Part shown: piece by piece, positions 35,992 through 45,579 of the stretch | Layout: every line of letters begins with the position of its first letter | Position numbering within the stretch: position 1 is the first letter of the stretch | Assembly (NCBI RefSeq): GCF_020026895.1 | Contig: NZ_JAINZW010000009.1 | Span: 1 to 53,850 of the forward strand | Reading direction: 5' to 3' | From: Novilysobacter selenitireducens | Lineage (GTDB): Bacteria > Pseudomonadota > Gammaproteobacteria > Xanthomonadales > Xanthomonadaceae | Length of the DNA: 53,850 nt | Translations under genes and position numbers: made by a program | Notes under the pieces: model-generated | Seen by the model: the letters and a program-made list of their open reading frames with translations, nothing else | Databases searched by the model: none | What the model was told of the DNA's origin: nothing

Positions 35992-36140
35992 CCTCCCCCG
36001 CCGGCTGCGGCCGGCATGTCGACCCCCGTGCGGCACCGCCGCGGCGGCTCCGGATTCAACCGGGGCCGATCCGCAGCGGTCGGCACGTTGTTCCCTTGGA
36101 TAACCCCGCGCGGCCCGGCCGCGCATGGCAGGACCGAACC

Positions 36141-37025
36141 ATGACCCAATCGATCGACACGCCCCCCACCCCCCGCACCGGTTTCATCGGGCTGGGCGCC
36201 ATGGGCGCGCCGATGGCCCGCCACCTGCACGCCCGCGGCGCGCTGGTGGTGGTGGCCAACCGCACCCAGTCCAAGGCCGAGGCGCTGGCGAGTGAGTTGG
36301 GCGTGCGCGTGGCGCGCTCGGCCGACAACTTCGCCGACTGCGACGTGGTCGCGTTGTGCGTATCGCTGGACGCGGACGTGCTGGAGAACGTGGCCGCGCT
36401 GGCCAAGGTGCTCAAGCGCGGCGCGCTCGTCATCGACCATTCGACCGTGTCGGTGCAGACCGCGCGTCGCGCGGCGGCGATGCTGGCGGTGGAAGGCATT
36501 GGCTTCGTCGATGCACCGGTATCGGGTGGCGTCGAGGGCGCGCGCGCCGGCCGCCTGTCGATCATGGCCGGCGGCGATGAAGCGGCCATCGAGCAGGCGC
36601 GGCCGGTGCTTGAGGCGTATGCGGCGCGCATCGCGCACATGGGCGACACCGGTGCCGGACAGGCCACCAAGTCCGTCAACCAGGTGCTGGTGGCGGGCAT
36701 CAACGAGGCCGTGTGCGAAGGCCTGGCACTGGCCGAGAAGCTGGGGCTGGATCCGGAGCGGCTGATCCCGACGCTCATGGCCGGCGCTGCGGGCAACTGG
36801 TTCCTCGACAAGCGCGGCGCAACGATGCTGCGCGACGAGTTCACCCCGGGCTTCAAGTCCGCGCACATGCTCAAGGACCTGCGCATCGTGCAGCAGGTCG
36901 CGCGCGAGACGGGCATCCGCACCACCGTGCTCGACCAGGCCACCGCCGACTATGCCGAGCTGGTCGAGCGCGGGCATGGCGATGCCGATACCTCGGCGCT
37001 GATCCGGTTGAAGCGGGGCGCCTAA
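36141..37025 (+). CDS. NAD(P)-dependent beta-hydroxyacid dehydrogenase (HIBADH/GarR family)
   Basis: A 294-aa oxidoreductase. The N-terminal Rossmann domain has GFIGLGAMGAPMARHL (GxGxMG). DAPVSGGVEGARAGRLSIMAGG is the family substrate-binding loop. GAGQATKSVNQ carries the catalytic Lys, and the C-terminal domain has the all-helical dimerisation fold. Members act on 3-hydroxyisobutyrate, tartronate semialdehyde or succinic semialdehyde; the substrate cannot be chosen from sequence. Given a glyoxylate shunt elsewhere in the window, tartronate semialdehyde is possible but speculative. Ribosome site GCAGGA precedes the ATG at 36141. Confidence 0.85.
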   Translation: MTQSIDTPPTPRTGFIGLGAMGAPMARHLHARGALVVVANRTQSKAEALASELGVRVARSADNFADCDVVALCVSLDADVLENVAALAKVLKRGALVIDHSTVSVQTARRAAAMLAVEGIGFVDAPVSGGVEGARAGRLSIMAGGDEAAIEQARPVLEAYAARIAHMGDTGAGQATKSVNQVLVAGINEAVCEGLALAEKLGLDPERLIPTLMAGAAGNWFLDKRGATMLRDEFTPGFKSAHMLKDLRIVQQVARETGIRTTVLDQATADYAELVERGHGDADTSALIRLKRGA

Positions 37026-37153
37026 CCGCCGCGCGCTGAACAGGCGCCGCCCCGAATGAAGCGCGGGACATATTCCACCCCGCGAGCACCGACACGCCGC
37101 GCTCGAATTTGTTTCCCCGGGCGGAGAGGCGGAACGCGCGGACGCGTCCCGCG

Positions 37154-37582
37154 CTACGCGTGTTCCGACACCGTGGCGCGACGCTGTGCCAGCCGCTGCC
37201 CGACCCAGGCACCCAGCCACGCCGTGGCCAGCCCCAGCACGATCGCCGTGGCGTTGTAGCGCAGCACGCCGCCGACGCTGCGCATCTGCGCCGGGCTGTC
37301 GGGTCCGGCAATCGCCAGCAGCGTCACTACGACCGTCACCCACGTCAGCGCGGTCAGCGCCAGCGCAACCCAGGTGAACCCGCGTCGCGCCACCCAGCCG
37401 CCGACCGCCATCGCCACGAACGTCACCGCCAGCGTGACCACCGAGAACGGGCCGAACGGCGTGCGCACTTCGACGCTCCAGTCGGCATCGGCAAGCGACG
37501 CGAACAGGTCGAATGCCAGCAGCAGGGCGAGTGCGACCACGCCGCCGGTCAGGGTGCGGGTGTCGAGTCGGAAGGCGGGCAT
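37154..37582 (-). CDS. Small hypothetical membrane protein
   Basis: A 142-aa protein with about four hydrophobic segments: LTGGVVALALLLAFDLFASL, VVTLAVTFVAMAVGGWVA, FTWVALALTALTWVTVVVTLLAI and ATAIVLGLATAWLGAWVG. It has a polar C-terminus (RLAQRRATVSEHA). The start ATG at 37582 has AGGA upstream; the frame is open further but without a start context. I do not recognise a family. It is convergent with the dehydrogenase at 36141 and alone on its strand. Confidence 0.65.
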   Translation of the reverse strand: MPAFRLDTRTLTGGVVALALLLAFDLFASLADADWSVEVRTPFGPFSVVTLAVTFVAMAVGGWVARRGFTWVALALTALTWVTVVVTLLAIAGPDSPAQMRSVGGVLRYNATAIVLGLATAWLGAWVGQRLAQRRATVSEHA

Positions 37583-37903
37583 GCGCGGTCCTGATGGGAT
37601 GGGTGCGCCGAGTCTAGGCAATGGCCTGTCGGCTGTCGCCGCCGTACGCGCGCCAGGGGAATCACCGGGCGCGCCGCGGGGATGGGCGGCATGCGACTTA
37701 GCCCAACGTCCACGCGCGTGATGGCTGCCATCGCCGCGATAACCCGCCATTCGTCATCCCGGCGAAAGCCGGGATCCACCTTGACGTTCGCGGTGCAGGG
37801 GCAAGGAAGCTACGTCACTGGATCCCCGCCTTCGCGGGGATGACGGCAGGGGGCATGACGCCGTACGCAGGGCGCCTGCGAGCGCCGGCCCGGTCGCCCG
37901 CCC
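37583..37903. other. Intergenic region with an inverted repeat pair
   Basis: Between the start of the small membrane protein gene and the end of the SPOR gene. It holds the repeat pair at 37752-37846; no gene is supported. Confidence 0.65.
37752..37846. repeat. CGTCATCCC-type inverted repeat pair
   Basis: Left unit CGTCATCCCGGCGAAAGCCG... (37752-37778) and right unit ending CGCGGGGATGACGG (37819-37846), each with its own hairpin (CCCGGC-GAAA-GCCGGG; CCCCGC-CTTC-GCGGGG). This is a widespread class of proteobacterial intergenic palindrome, distinct from the GTAG REPs. Confidence 0.85.
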
Positions 37904-38647
37904 TTACTGCACCTTGATTGCCAGCGATTCCAATCCGCCGCTGGACAGCTTGCGCTTGGCCTCGGCCAGGTCGGTGGCGGTGCCGTAGGGCCCCATGCGC
38001 ACGCGGTAGACGGTCTTGCCGCCGATCTGCGCCGACTCCACGCGCGCACCCAGGCCCAGCAGGGCGATGCGGGCCTTGAGCTCCTCGGCCTGGCCCGAGG
38101 CCTGGAACGCGCCGGCCTGCAGCAGGTAGCGGCTGCCGTCGCCGGCACCGGCGGCGGTCGCACTGGCGGGGGCGGCGGCCACCGTCGCCGTGGCGGCGGG
38201 CGGCGTCACCGGGGCCGGCGTGGTGTCGACGGGCGCCGGCAGGGGATCCTCGCGCGTGGACTGCGCCTCCTGCAGGGCCTGCAGGCGCTGCTCCTCGGCG
38301 CGTTCGGTGGCGGCCAGTTCGGCATCGCTCAGCGGGACTTCCTTGCCGGGCAGCAGGGTGTAGAAGTCGTACTCGCGCTCCTCGTCGGCCGGCGCGGCGT
38401 CCGCATCAATGGCCGCACCGGGCTCATCGACCGTGATGTCGTCACCGCCGCTGCTCACGGGCGCGGGCTGCGCGTCCGGGTTGGGCCGCGGCCGGAAGAA
38501 GCCGTCGCCGTCGGACTTGAGCAGCTTCGGCGCGGCCAGCACCACGATCACCGTCAGCACGATGCCCAGCACCATCCACGCCCAGCCGGGCAGGCCCTGC
38601 GAGCCGGAATTGCGTCGAGCCTGGGTCTTGCCGCGTCGTGCTGCCAA
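37904..38647 (-). CDS. SPOR-domain cell-division-type membrane protein
   Basis: A 247-aa protein. It has a basic cytoplasmic N-terminus (AARRGKTQARRNSGS), one membrane helix (WAWMVLGIVLTVIVVLAAP, about 21-40), and a Pro/Ala/Glu-rich periplasmic linker with a helical part. The C-terminal SPOR domain (about 170-245, RYLLQAGAFQASGQAEELKARI...VYRVRMGPYG) binds glycan strands lacking stem peptides, as in FtsN. The start is taken as the TTG at 38647 because GAGGA lies at the right distance and AARRGKTQARR is the expected N-terminus; the open frame to 38767 would overlap nothing but reads through poorly conserved sequence. It follows argS on the same strand by 126 bp, a common gene order in gammaproteobacteria. 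Confidence 0.82.
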   Translation of the reverse strand: MAARRGKTQARRNSGSQGLPGWAWMVLGIVLTVIVVLAAPKLLKSDGDGFFRPRPNPDAQPAPVSSGGDDITVDEPGAAIDADAAPADEEREYDFYTLLPGKEVPLSDAELAATERAEEQRLQALQEAQSTREDPLPAPVDTTPAPVTPPAATATVAAAPASATAAGAGDGSRYLLQAGAFQASGQAEELKARIALLGLGARVESAQIGGKTVYRVRMGPYGTATDLAEAKRKLSSGGLESLAIKVQ

Positions 38648-38773
38648 GTGCGTGTCCTCGTGCCGATATCCGGCCGCGAGCGCGCGATCCGGGTGGGTTG
38701 CCAAACGTGGGTGCCAGTCTAAGTCAACGTGCCGCCGCGCCGGGGAAGTCCCTGGCGCGCGCGACACGTGCGG

Positions 38774-40459
38774 TTACATCACCTCGGGCGCGTTCACGCC
38801 GAGCAGCGACAGGCCGTTGGCGAGCGTCTGCCGCGCGGCCTGCGCCAGCACCAGCCGCGCGCTGCGCAGGTCGGCGTCGTCGACCAGGAACTGGTGGTCG
38901 TTGTAGTAGCTCTGGAACGATTGCGCGAGTTCCAGCAGGTAGGCGGCGACCTGGTGCGGCTCGAGGTCGCGGCCGGCCGTTTCCACCACGTCGGGGTAGC
39001 GCAGCAGCGTGGCGACCAGCTCGGCGGTGGCGTCGTCGTCCTCCAGCGGGCGCGACAGGCCCAGCGTGGCGTCGTACGCCAGCCCGCGCTCGGCCAGCTG
39101 CCGCATCAGCCCGCACATGCGCGCATGCGACACCTGCACGTAGTAGACCGGGTTGTCGAGCGACTGGCTGCGCGCCAGGTCGATGTCGAAGGTCAGCTGC
39201 GAGTCGGGCTTGCGCGCGACCAGGAACCAGCGCGTTGCGTCGCGGCCGGCCTCATCGATGAGGTCGCGCAGGGTGAGGTAGCTGCCGGCGCGCTTGGAGA
39301 GCTTCACCTCCTCGCCGCCGCGCATCACCGTGACCATCTGGTGCAGCACGTACTCCGGCCAACCCTGCGGGATGCCCGCATCCAGCGCCTGCAGGCCGGC
39401 GCGCACGCGGGCCAGGCTGCCGTGGTGGTCGGCGCCCAGTTCGGTGATCGCGCGCTCGTATCCGCGCTGCCACTTCGACAGGTGGTAGGCGACGTCCGGC
39501 ACGAAGTAGGTGTAGGTGCCGTCGGACTTGCGCATGACGCGGTCCTTGTCGTCGCCGAAGTCGGTTGACCGCAGCCACAGCGCGCCGCCTTCCTCGTAGG
39601 TGTGGCCGTGGGCAATGAGTTCGCGCACGGTTTCCTCGACCTTGCCGTCGGCGTACAGCGAGGACTCCAGGAAGAACACGTCGAAGCCGACGCCGAAGGC
39701 ACCGAGGTCGTCGTTCTGTTCGCGACGCAGCCAGGCCACGGCGAACCTACGGATCGCGTCGAGGTCGGCCGGGTCCTTCGCGCCGGTGACGGCGTGGTCC
39801 TCGAATTCGACCGTGTCGCCGCGCAGGTAGGCGGCGGCGACGTCCTTGATGTAATCGCCGCGGTAGCCGTCGGCCGGCCAGTCGGCGTCGTCCGGGCCGC
39901 GGCCCTGAGCGCGCGCCTGCACCGACAGCGCGAGGTTGTCGATCTGCGCACCGGCGTCGTTGTAGTAGTACTCGCGCGCCACGTCCCAGCCGTTGGCGGC
40001 CAGCACGCGTGCGATGCAATCGCCGATCACCGCGGCGCGGCCGTGGCCGACGTGCAGCGGGCCGGTCGGGTTGGCCGAGACGTACTCGACCCCGGCGCGG
40101 TGGCCGCGGCCGCCGTCGTTGCGGCCCCAGGCCTCGCCGGCCGACAGCACGTCGCCCAGCGCGTGGCGCCAGGCGGCCTCGTTGACGTGGAAGTTGATGA
40201 AGCCCGGCCCTGCGACTTCGACCTTGGCGATGGCGTCGCTCGCGGGCAGCGTGTCGAGCAGCGCCTGCGCGATTGCGCGCGGGTTGGAGCGCGCCGGCTT
40301 GGCCAGCAGCATCGCCGCGTTGGTCGAGAAGTCGCCTTGCGCACGGTTCTTCGGGCGCTCGATCACGAAGTCGGGCGTGTCGAGGTCGGCCGGCAGCGTG
40401 CCAGAGGCGCGCAGTGCATCGATGGCCTGCGCGACGAGGGCGCGGAGGGTGGCTTTCAC
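38774..40459 (-). CDS. argS: Arginyl-tRNA synthetase
   Basis: A 561-aa class I synthetase. The HIGH motif appears as HVGH in [18 protein letters not shown]. The Arg-binding Asn/His region and [10 protein letters not shown] follow, and a KMSKS-equivalent is [12 protein letters not shown] (lacking the canonical form, as in many ArgRS). The N-terminal Add-1 domain binds the tRNA D-loop, and the C-terminal DALR anticodon domain ends [14 protein letters not shown]. The start is a GTG at 40459. TACAAT on the minus strand at 40498-40493 is a good -10 box. Confidence 0.96.
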   Translation of the reverse strand: MKATLRALVAQAIDALRASGTLPADLDTPDFVIERPKNRAQGDFSTNAAMLLAKPARSNPRAIAQALLDTLPASDAIAKVEVAGPGFINFHVNEAAWRHALGDVLSAGEAWGRNDGGRGHRAGVEYVSANPTGPLHVGHGRAAVIGDCIARVLAANGWDVAREYYYNDAGAQIDNLALSVQARAQGRGPDDADWPADGYRGDYIKDVAAAYLRGDTVEFEDHAVTGAKDPADLDAIRRFAVAWLRREQNDDLGAFGVGFDVFFLESSLYADGKVEETVRELIAHGHTYEEGGALWLRSTDFGDDKDRVMRKSDGTYTYFVPDVAYHLSKWQRGYERAITELGADHHGSLARVRAGLQALDAGIPQGWPEYVLHQMVTVMRGGEEVKLSKRAGSYLTLRDLIDEAGRDATRWFLVARKPDSQLTFDIDLARSQSLDNPVYYVQVSHARMCGLMRQLAERGLAYDATLGLSRPLEDDDATAELVATLLRYPDVVETAGRDLEPHQVAAYLLELAQSFQSYYNDHQFLVDDADLRSARLVLAQAARQTLANGLSLLGVNAPEVM

Positions 40460-40492
40460 AGGGGGCCTGCAGGGGGTTTCACGGAACCGCGC

Positions 40493-40498
40493 ATTGTA
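40493..40498 (-). promoter_or_regulatory. -10 box of argS
   Basis: TACAAT read on the minus strand, 34 bases before the GTG start of argS. Confidence 0.5.
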
Positions 40499-40528
40499 CG
40501 CGGTGGCGCCGCGCCGGCCGACCCGCGC

Positions 40529-41203
40529 TTATACCCAGCCGCGCGCCGCCAGCGACACCGGCGGGCCGTCGGCGATGACGAAGTGGTCCAGCAGCCGCAG
40601 GTCCACCAGCGCCAGCGCCTGCTTCAGGCGGGCGGTGACGGCGCGGTCGGCGGCGCTGGGTTCGGGGTTCCCGCTGGGGTGGTTGTGGCCAACGATGACG
40701 GCCGCGGCATTGTGGGCCAGCGCGCGGCGCACCACCTCGCGCGGGTGCACCTCGGTGCCGTCGACGGTTCCGCTGAACAGCGCCTCGTAGGCGATGACGC
40801 GGTGGCGCGTGTCCAGGAACAGCGCCGCGAACACCTCGTGCGCCAGCCCGCGCAGGCGGTGGGCGAAGTAGCGGCCGGCGGCGGCCGGGTCCGACAGCGC
40901 TTCGCCGCGTTCCAGTGCGGCGTGCAGGTGGCGCTGGCCCAGCTCCAGCGCCGCCGACAGGGTGCAGGCGCGGGCGGCGCCGAGGCCGGGCAACCTGGCC
41001 AACTCAGCGGCCGGCCGATCCAGCAACCGCCGCAAGGGGCCGTGCGCCGCCAGCAACTCGCGCGCGGTGGTGACGGCATCCCGCCCGCGCAGCCCCGAGC
41101 CCAGGAACAGCGCCAGCAGCTCGGCGTCCGACAGCGCGCCGGGGCCGCGGGCCAGCAGTTTTTCGCGGGGGCGTTCGGCTTCCGGCCAGTCTCGGATGTG
41201 CAT
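40529..41203 (-). CDS. radC: RadC/YicR JAB-domain protein
   Basis: A 224-aa protein. It has an N-terminal helix-hairpin-helix pair ([37 protein letters not shown]) and a C-terminal JAB/MPN metalloprotease-like domain. The zinc motif is EVHPREVV...[16 protein letters not shown] (HxH...D). The name radC is historical; a role in DNA repair has been disputed and the substrate is unknown. It is divergent from coaC across 120 bp. The order radC-coaBC-dut-algC is also known from Pseudomonas. Confidence 0.92.
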   Translation of the reverse strand: MHIRDWPEAERPREKLLARGPGALSDAELLALFLGSGLRGRDAVTTARELLAAHGPLRRLLDRPAAELARLPGLGAARACTLSAALELGQRHLHAALERGEALSDPAAAGRYFAHRLRGLAHEVFAALFLDTRHRVIAYEALFSGTVDGTEVHPREVVRRALAHNAAAVIVGHNHPSGNPEPSAADRAVTARLKQALALVDLRLLDHFVIADGPPVSLAARGWV

Positions 41204-41323
41204 GGGCTGCAGGGCTCGATGGGGCCGCCATCGTCGCCGTTCGCGCGGACGCCGGCGATCGGGCGGCCCCGGGCCTTCGGGTAAGCTAACCGCCGCTTTT
41301 CCGGTAGGACTTCGCCCCGCGAC

Positions 41324-41899
41324 ATGACCGACGCGTCTACCCCCCAGCCCACCGGGCCGCTGGCCGGCCAGCGCGTGCTGGTGTGCGTCTGCGGCGGCAT
41401 CGCCGCCTACAAGGCCGCCGAACTGGTGCGCGGCCTGCGCAAGGGCGGGGCGCAGGTGCGGGTGGCGATGACGGACGCGGCGACCCGCTTCGTGGGCGCC
41501 ACCACGTTCCAGGCGCTTTCGGGCGAGCCGGTCCGCACCTCGCTGTGGGACGAGGCCGCCGAGGCGGCGATGGGCCACATCGAACTGGCGCGCTGGCCGA
41601 CCGTGGTGGTGATCGCCCCGGCCACGGCCAATACCCTGGCCAAGCTCGCACACGGCCTGGCCGACGACCTGGTGAGCACCCTGTGCCTGGCGACCGACGC
41701 GCCGATCGCCGTCGCTCCGGCCATGAACCGGCTGATGTGGGCGCACCCGGCCACCCGCGCCAATATGGACACCCTGCGCGGCCGCGGCGTGCTGGTGCTG
41801 GGCCCGGATGCCGGCGACCAGGCCTGCGGCGAGGTGGGCGAGGGCCGCATGGTCGAGCCCGAAACGATCCTGGCCGCGCTCGCCGGCGACCCGGCATGA
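41324..41899 (+). CDS. coaC: Phosphopantothenoylcysteine decarboxylase (CoaC half as a separate gene)
   Basis: A 191-aa flavoprotein that decarboxylates 4-phosphopantothenoyl-cysteine in coenzyme A synthesis. [19 protein letters not shown] is the FMN-binding N-terminus, and [20 protein letters not shown] contains the PxMNxxMW active-site motif. The catalytic His is in [16 protein letters not shown]...MGHIELARW. In most bacteria CoaC and CoaB are one protein of about 400 aa. Here a TGA ends CoaC after GDPA, and CoaB starts at the overlapping ATG (ATGA, 41896-41899). Either a true split or a one-base frameshift could explain this. Confidence 0.9.
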   Translation: MTDASTPQPTGPLAGQRVLVCVCGGIAAYKAAELVRGLRKGGAQVRVAMTDAATRFVGATTFQALSGEPVRTSLWDEAAEAAMGHIELARWPTVVVIAPATANTLAKLAHGLADDLVSTLCLATDAPIAVAPAMNRLMWAHPATRANMDTLRGRGVLVLGPDAGDQACGEVGEGRMVEPETILAALAGDPA

Positions 41900-42585
41900 C
41901 GGACGCCCGCACGGGCGCGCTGGCCGGCCTGCGGGTCGTGGTGAGCGCCGGGCCGACCTTCGAGGACATCGACCCGGTCCGGTTCATCGGCAACCGAAGC
42001 AGCGGCAAGATGGGTTTCGCCGTGGCCGCGGCTGCCGCCGAACGCGGCGCCGACGTGCTGCTGGTCGCCGGCCCGGTGGCCTTGGCGACGCCGCCCGGCG
42101 TGCAGCGCATCGACGTACGCTCGGCCGCGCAGATGCACGCGGCCGTGCTCGCCGCCTTGCCGTGCGATATCTACATCGGTGCCGCCGCGGTGGCCGACTA
42201 CACCCCGCGCGAGGTCGCGCCCGGCAAGCTCAAGAAACAGCCGGGGCAGGACACCCTGACGCTGGAGCTGATGCGCACGCCGGACATCCTCGCCGATGTC
42301 GCCGCGCACGCGTCGCGGCCGCGCCTGGTGGTCGGCTTCGCCGCCGAAACCGACCGCGTCGAGCACTACGCCCGCGGCAAGCTCGCCTCCAAGCGCGTGG
42401 ACCTGATCGCTGCCAACCGCGTCGGCGTGCCCGACGGCGGCTTCGAGAGCGACGACAACGCGCTGACCGTGTACTGGGATGGCGGCGAGCGTGCGCTGGG
42501 TCCCTCGCCCAAGAGCGAACTGGCCGGGCAGCTTTTGGACGTGGTGGGCGATCGGCTCGCAGGCAGCGCCCCCGGCTACCGATGA
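41896..42585 (+). CDS. coaB: Phosphopantothenate-cysteine ligase (CoaB half as a separate gene)
   Basis: A 229-aa enzyme that ligates cysteine to phosphopantothenate with CTP. It starts [44 protein letters not shown], the nucleotide-binding start of Coa[10 protein letters not shown] and KLKKQ carry the conserved Asn-equivalent and Lys (K-x-KK) region, and [29 protein letters not shown] the dimer and catalytic section. The start ATG overlaps the coaC stop by four bases, giving tight translational coupling, so the CoaC:CoaB ratio may stay near one. It is followed by dut on the same strand. Confidence 0.9.
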   Translation: MTDARTGALAGLRVVVSAGPTFEDIDPVRFIGNRSSGKMGFAVAAAAAERGADVLLVAGPVALATPPGVQRIDVRSAAQMHAAVLAALPCDIYIGAAAVADYTPREVAPGKLKKQPGQDTLTLELMRTPDILADVAAHASRPRLVVGFAAETDRVEHYARGKLASKRVDLIAANRVGVPDGGFESDDNALTVYWDGGERALGPSPKSELAGQLLDVVGDRLAGSAPGYR

Positions 42586-42637
42586 ACGCTGCAATCCGCG
42601 ACAAACACCGACGACTTGCAAGGACCCCGCCGACGTC

Positions 42638-43096
42638 ATGCACCACACGCTCGAACTGAAGATCCTCGACGCGCGCTTCGGCGCCGACTGGCCGCTGCCG
42701 GCCTACGCCACCGAAGCCAGCGCCGGCCTGGACCTGCGCGCCGCGCTCGATGAGCCGCTGACGCTGGCGCCGGGCGATACCGCGCTGGTGCCTTCGGGCC
42801 TGGCGATCCACCTGGGCGATCCGGGGCTGTGCGCGGTGATCCTTCCGCGCTCGGGACTGGGCCACAAGCACGGCATCGTGCTGGGCAACGGCACCGGCCT
42901 GATCGATGCGGACTACCAGGGCCCGCTGATGATCAGCGTGTGGAATCGCGGGCAGGAGGCTTTTACGATGCAGCCGGGGGATCGCATCGCACAGCTCGTC
43001 GTGTTGCCCATTGTCCGGGCGGCGCTGCAGGTGGTCGATGAGTTCGAAGCCAGTGCGCGCGGGGCCGGTGGATTCGGCCATACCGGCGTGCGCTGA
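42638..43096 (+). CDS. dut: Deoxyuridine 5'-triphosphate nucleotidohydrolase
   Basis: A 152-aa trimeric dUTPase that hydrolyses dUTP to dUMP and PPi, keeping uracil out of DNA and supplying dTMP synthesis. All five motifs are visible: [34 protein letters not shown] with the catalytic Asp, GDRIAQLVV, and the C-terminal [10 protein letters not shown]. The start ATG at 42638 has AAGGA upstream; an in-frame start at 42479 lies within coaB and is rejected. It sits between coaB and the algC-type gene, 31 bp before the latter. Confidence 0.96.
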   Translation: MHHTLELKILDARFGADWPLPAYATEASAGLDLRAALDEPLTLAPGDTALVPSGLAIHLGDPGLCAVILPRSGLGHKHGIVLGNGTGLIDADYQGPLMISVWNRGQEAFTMQPGDRIAQLVVLPIVRAALQVVDEFEASARGAGGFGHTGVR

Positions 43097-43126
43097 CATC
43101 GCGGGACAGCGTTTGGAGCCGCACAC

Positions 43127-45469
43127 ATGGTGGACCTGAAAATCGAACGGCCGCAGCTTTCGCTCGACCAGCTCCGGCCGCTGCGACCGGTGGTGATCGC
43201 ACTGGCGCTGCTGCTGGCGGCCTGGCTGGCGTTCAGCGCCTGGCAGCAGCAGCGCGACGGCGCGCGGCGCAGCAGCCTGACGACGGCGCGCGATGTCGCC
43301 GCGCAGTCGCTGGGCTCCTCGCTGTCCAACCAGAAGAAGCGGCTGGTCGCGCAGATGCAGAACCCCGGGTTCATGGCGGCGGTGCGGGCGGGCGAGTTCG
43401 ACCGCGCCGGCGCGCTGTTGACCGACGGCTGGCCGGGCGCGCAAGGCGGCATGGTGGTCCCGGCCGACCTGGAGGCGACGTACGCCGGCCTCGACCAGGC
43501 AGGCACCGGCGGCTATGGCCGGCTGGCCGCGCTGGAAGCCGCGCTGGCCGCGGACGAGGCCGTGGTGTGGATGATGGGCGGCCCGTCCGAGCGGCTGGCC
43601 GCGCTGGCCGCGCCCGTCGACGGCGCCGACGGCGAACCGGTGGCCGTGGCGCTGGCGCAACTGCCGCTGGAGCGCCTGGCGGGCGGTTTCGACGCCGCGC
43701 CGCTGGGCGACGGCCGTTACCTCGCGTTGCGCCAGGGTAGCCACAGCGTGCTGGAGCGTGGCGATGACTCGCTGGCCGGCGGCGCCGAAGTGATGGCTGT
43801 GAAGGTGCCCGGCAGCGAGCTACGCGTCGCCGCGGCGGTCCCGCCGGCCCCCGGCAGCCCGTTCGGCCTGGGGCTGATCGGCACGCTGGCACTGGCGGTG
43901 GTCGCATTGCTGGTCGCGTTGCTGGCCTGGCGCCCGCCCAAGCTCAAGCGCGCGACCGCCACCGACGAGGCCGACGCCGAGCCGGAACAGACCCTGGCCG
44001 AAAGCATGCAGGCCGAACCCACCCCCACGAAGAAGGAACGCCCCATCAAGTCGTCCAGTACCGAAACCGTCGCCACCGGCAGCAGCCCGGTGGCCATCGA
44101 CCGCGGCATCTTCCGCGCCTACGACATCCGCGGCATCGTCGGCCAGAGTCTGGACCCGGGCGTGGCCGAGCTCATCGGCCACGCCATCGGTTCGCTGATG
44201 CACGAGAAGGGCCTGGTCGACATCGTGGTCGGCCGCGACGGCCGCCTCTCCGGCCCGGACCTGGTCAACGGCCTGGTCACCGGCCTGCGCCGCGCGGGTC
44301 GCAACGTGGTCGACATCGGCCTGGCGCCGACGCCGCTGACGTACTTCGGCGCCTACCACCTCAATGCCGGCTCCTGCGTGTCGGTGACCGGCAGCCACAA
44401 CCCGCCCGACTACAACGGTTTCAAGATCGTGGTGGGCGGCGAGACGCTGTCGGGCGACGCCATCACCGACCTGTACGCGCGCATCGCCGACGACCGCCTG
44501 CACACCGCCGACGCGCCGGGCGGGCTGGAGTCGCGCGACATCAGCGAGGACTACGTGCAGCGCGTGGCCGCCGACGTGCAGATCGACCGCCCGCTCAAGG
44601 TGGTGGTGGATGCCGGCAACGGCGTGGCCGGCGAGCTCGGCCCGCGCGTGCTGGCGGCGATCGGCGCGGAGGTTACGCCGCTGTACTGCGAGATCGACGG
44701 CACCTTCCCCAACCACCACCCCGACCCGAGCGAGCCGGAGAACCTGGCCGACCTCATCAAGATGGTGGCGCGGCTGGACGCCGACCTGGGCCTGGCATTC
44801 GACGGCGACGGCGACCGCCTCGGCGTGGTCACGCGCGACGGCCACAACATCTTCCCCGACCGCCTGCTGATGCTGTTCGCCGCCGACGTGTTGGAGCGCA
44901 ACCCGGGCGCGATGATCATCTACGACGTGAAGTGCACCGGCCGCCTGCCGGGGCACATCCTGCGTCACGGCGGCAGCCCGCTGATGTGGAAGACCGGGCA
45001 CTCGCTGATCAAGGCCAAGATGCGCGAGACCGACGCCGAGCTGGCCGGCGAGATGAGCGGCCACTTCTTCTTCAAGGAGCGCTGGTACGGCTTCGACGAC
45101 GGCATCTATGCCGCCGCGCGCCTGCTGGAGATCCTCGCCGCCAGGCCGCAGTCCGCGGCCGAGCAGCTGGCTGCATTGCCCGACGGCGTGGCCACGGCCG
45201 AGATCAAGGTCGACGCGCCCGGCGGCAACCCGCATGCGTTCGTGGAGCGCTTCGTCGAGCAGGCCCGCTTCGAGGGCGCCCGGTTGTCCACCATCGACGG
45301 CCTGCGCGTGGACTGGCCCGACGGCTGGGGCCTGGTGCGCGCATCCAACACCACGCCGGTGCTGGTGCTGCGCTTCGACGCCGACAACAACGAAGCGATG
45401 GCGCGGATCAAGGCCGACTTCAAGGCGCAGATCCTGGCGGTCGATCCGGACTTGTCGCTGCCGTTCTAG
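43127..45469 (+). CDS. algC: Membrane-anchored phosphomannomutase/phosphoglucomutase (AlgC/XanA type)
   Basis: A 780-aa protein. The C-terminal part (about 322-780) is a complete phosphohexomutase: catalytic Ser423 in TGSHNPPDYNG, metal loop DGDGDR, sugar loop GEMSGHFFF, and phosphate loop RASNTTPVLVLR. It interconverts mannose and glucose 1- and 6-phosphates for exopolysaccharide and LPS. The N-terminal 320 residues are additional: two membrane helices (about 21-38 and 246-268) enclosing a periplasmic domain of about 205 residues, then an acidic linker. Similar extended AlgC proteins are known in Pseudomonas and Xanthomonas. The position after dut is the same as in Pseudomonas. Could also be named xanA. 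Confidence 0.9.
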   Translation: MVDLKIERPQLSLDQLRPLRPVVIALALLLAAWLAFSAWQQQRDGARRSSLTTARDVAAQSLGSSLSNQKKRLVAQMQNPGFMAAVRAGEFDRAGALLTDGWPGAQGGMVVPADLEATYAGLDQAGTGGYGRLAALEAALAADEAVVWMMGGPSERLAALAAPVDGADGEPVAVALAQLPLERLAGGFDAAPLGDGRYLALRQGSHSVLERGDDSLAGGAEVMAVKVPGSELRVAAAVPPAPGSPFGLGLIGTLALAVVALLVALLAWRPPKLKRATATDEADAEPEQTLAESMQAEPTPTKKERPIKSSSTETVATGSSPVAIDRGIFRAYDIRGIVGQSLDPGVAELIGHAIGSLMHEKGLVDIVVGRDGRLSGPDLVNGLVTGLRRAGRNVVDIGLAPTPLTYFGAYHLNAGSCVSVTGSHNPPDYNGFKIVVGGETLSGDAITDLYARIADDRLHTADAPGGLESRDISEDYVQRVAADVQIDRPLKVVVDAGNGVAGELGPRVLAAIGAEVTPLYCEIDGTFPNHHPDPSEPENLADLIKMVARLDADLGLAFDGDGDRLGVVTRDGHNIFPDRLLMLFAADVLERNPGAMIIYDVKCTGRLPGHILRHGGSPLMWKTGHSLIKAKMRETDAELAGEMSGHFFFKERWYGFDDGIYAAARLLEILAARPQSAAEQLAALPDGVATAEIKVDAPGGNPHAFVERFVEQARFEGARLSTIDGLRVDWPDGWGLVRASNTTPVLVLRFDADNNEAMARIKADFKAQILAVDPDLSLPF

Positions 45470-45477
45470 TTACTGGT

Positions 45478-45503
45478 TGCGCCCGTCGCGCTGCACGGGC
45501 GCA
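45478..45503. terminator. Hairpin between algC and the DUF4124 gene
   Basis: Perfect 9-bp stem TGCGCCCGT / ACGGGCGCA with an 8-nt loop, nine bases after the algC stop codon; no T-tract, so possibly a Rho-assisted or bidirectional barrier. Confidence 0.5.
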
Positions 45504-45579
45504 GCCGTCCCCAGCCCTCGCCATCAAGGAAGGGCTGCGCGGACACGGATGGATCCAGGGCGAAGCTGCAGGCGGGCGG

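Noticed and set aside
38648-38767. Longer N-terminus for the SPOR protein
   Set aside because: The added residues are not membrane- or signal-like, and the TTG at 38647 has a ribosome site and the expected start sequence.
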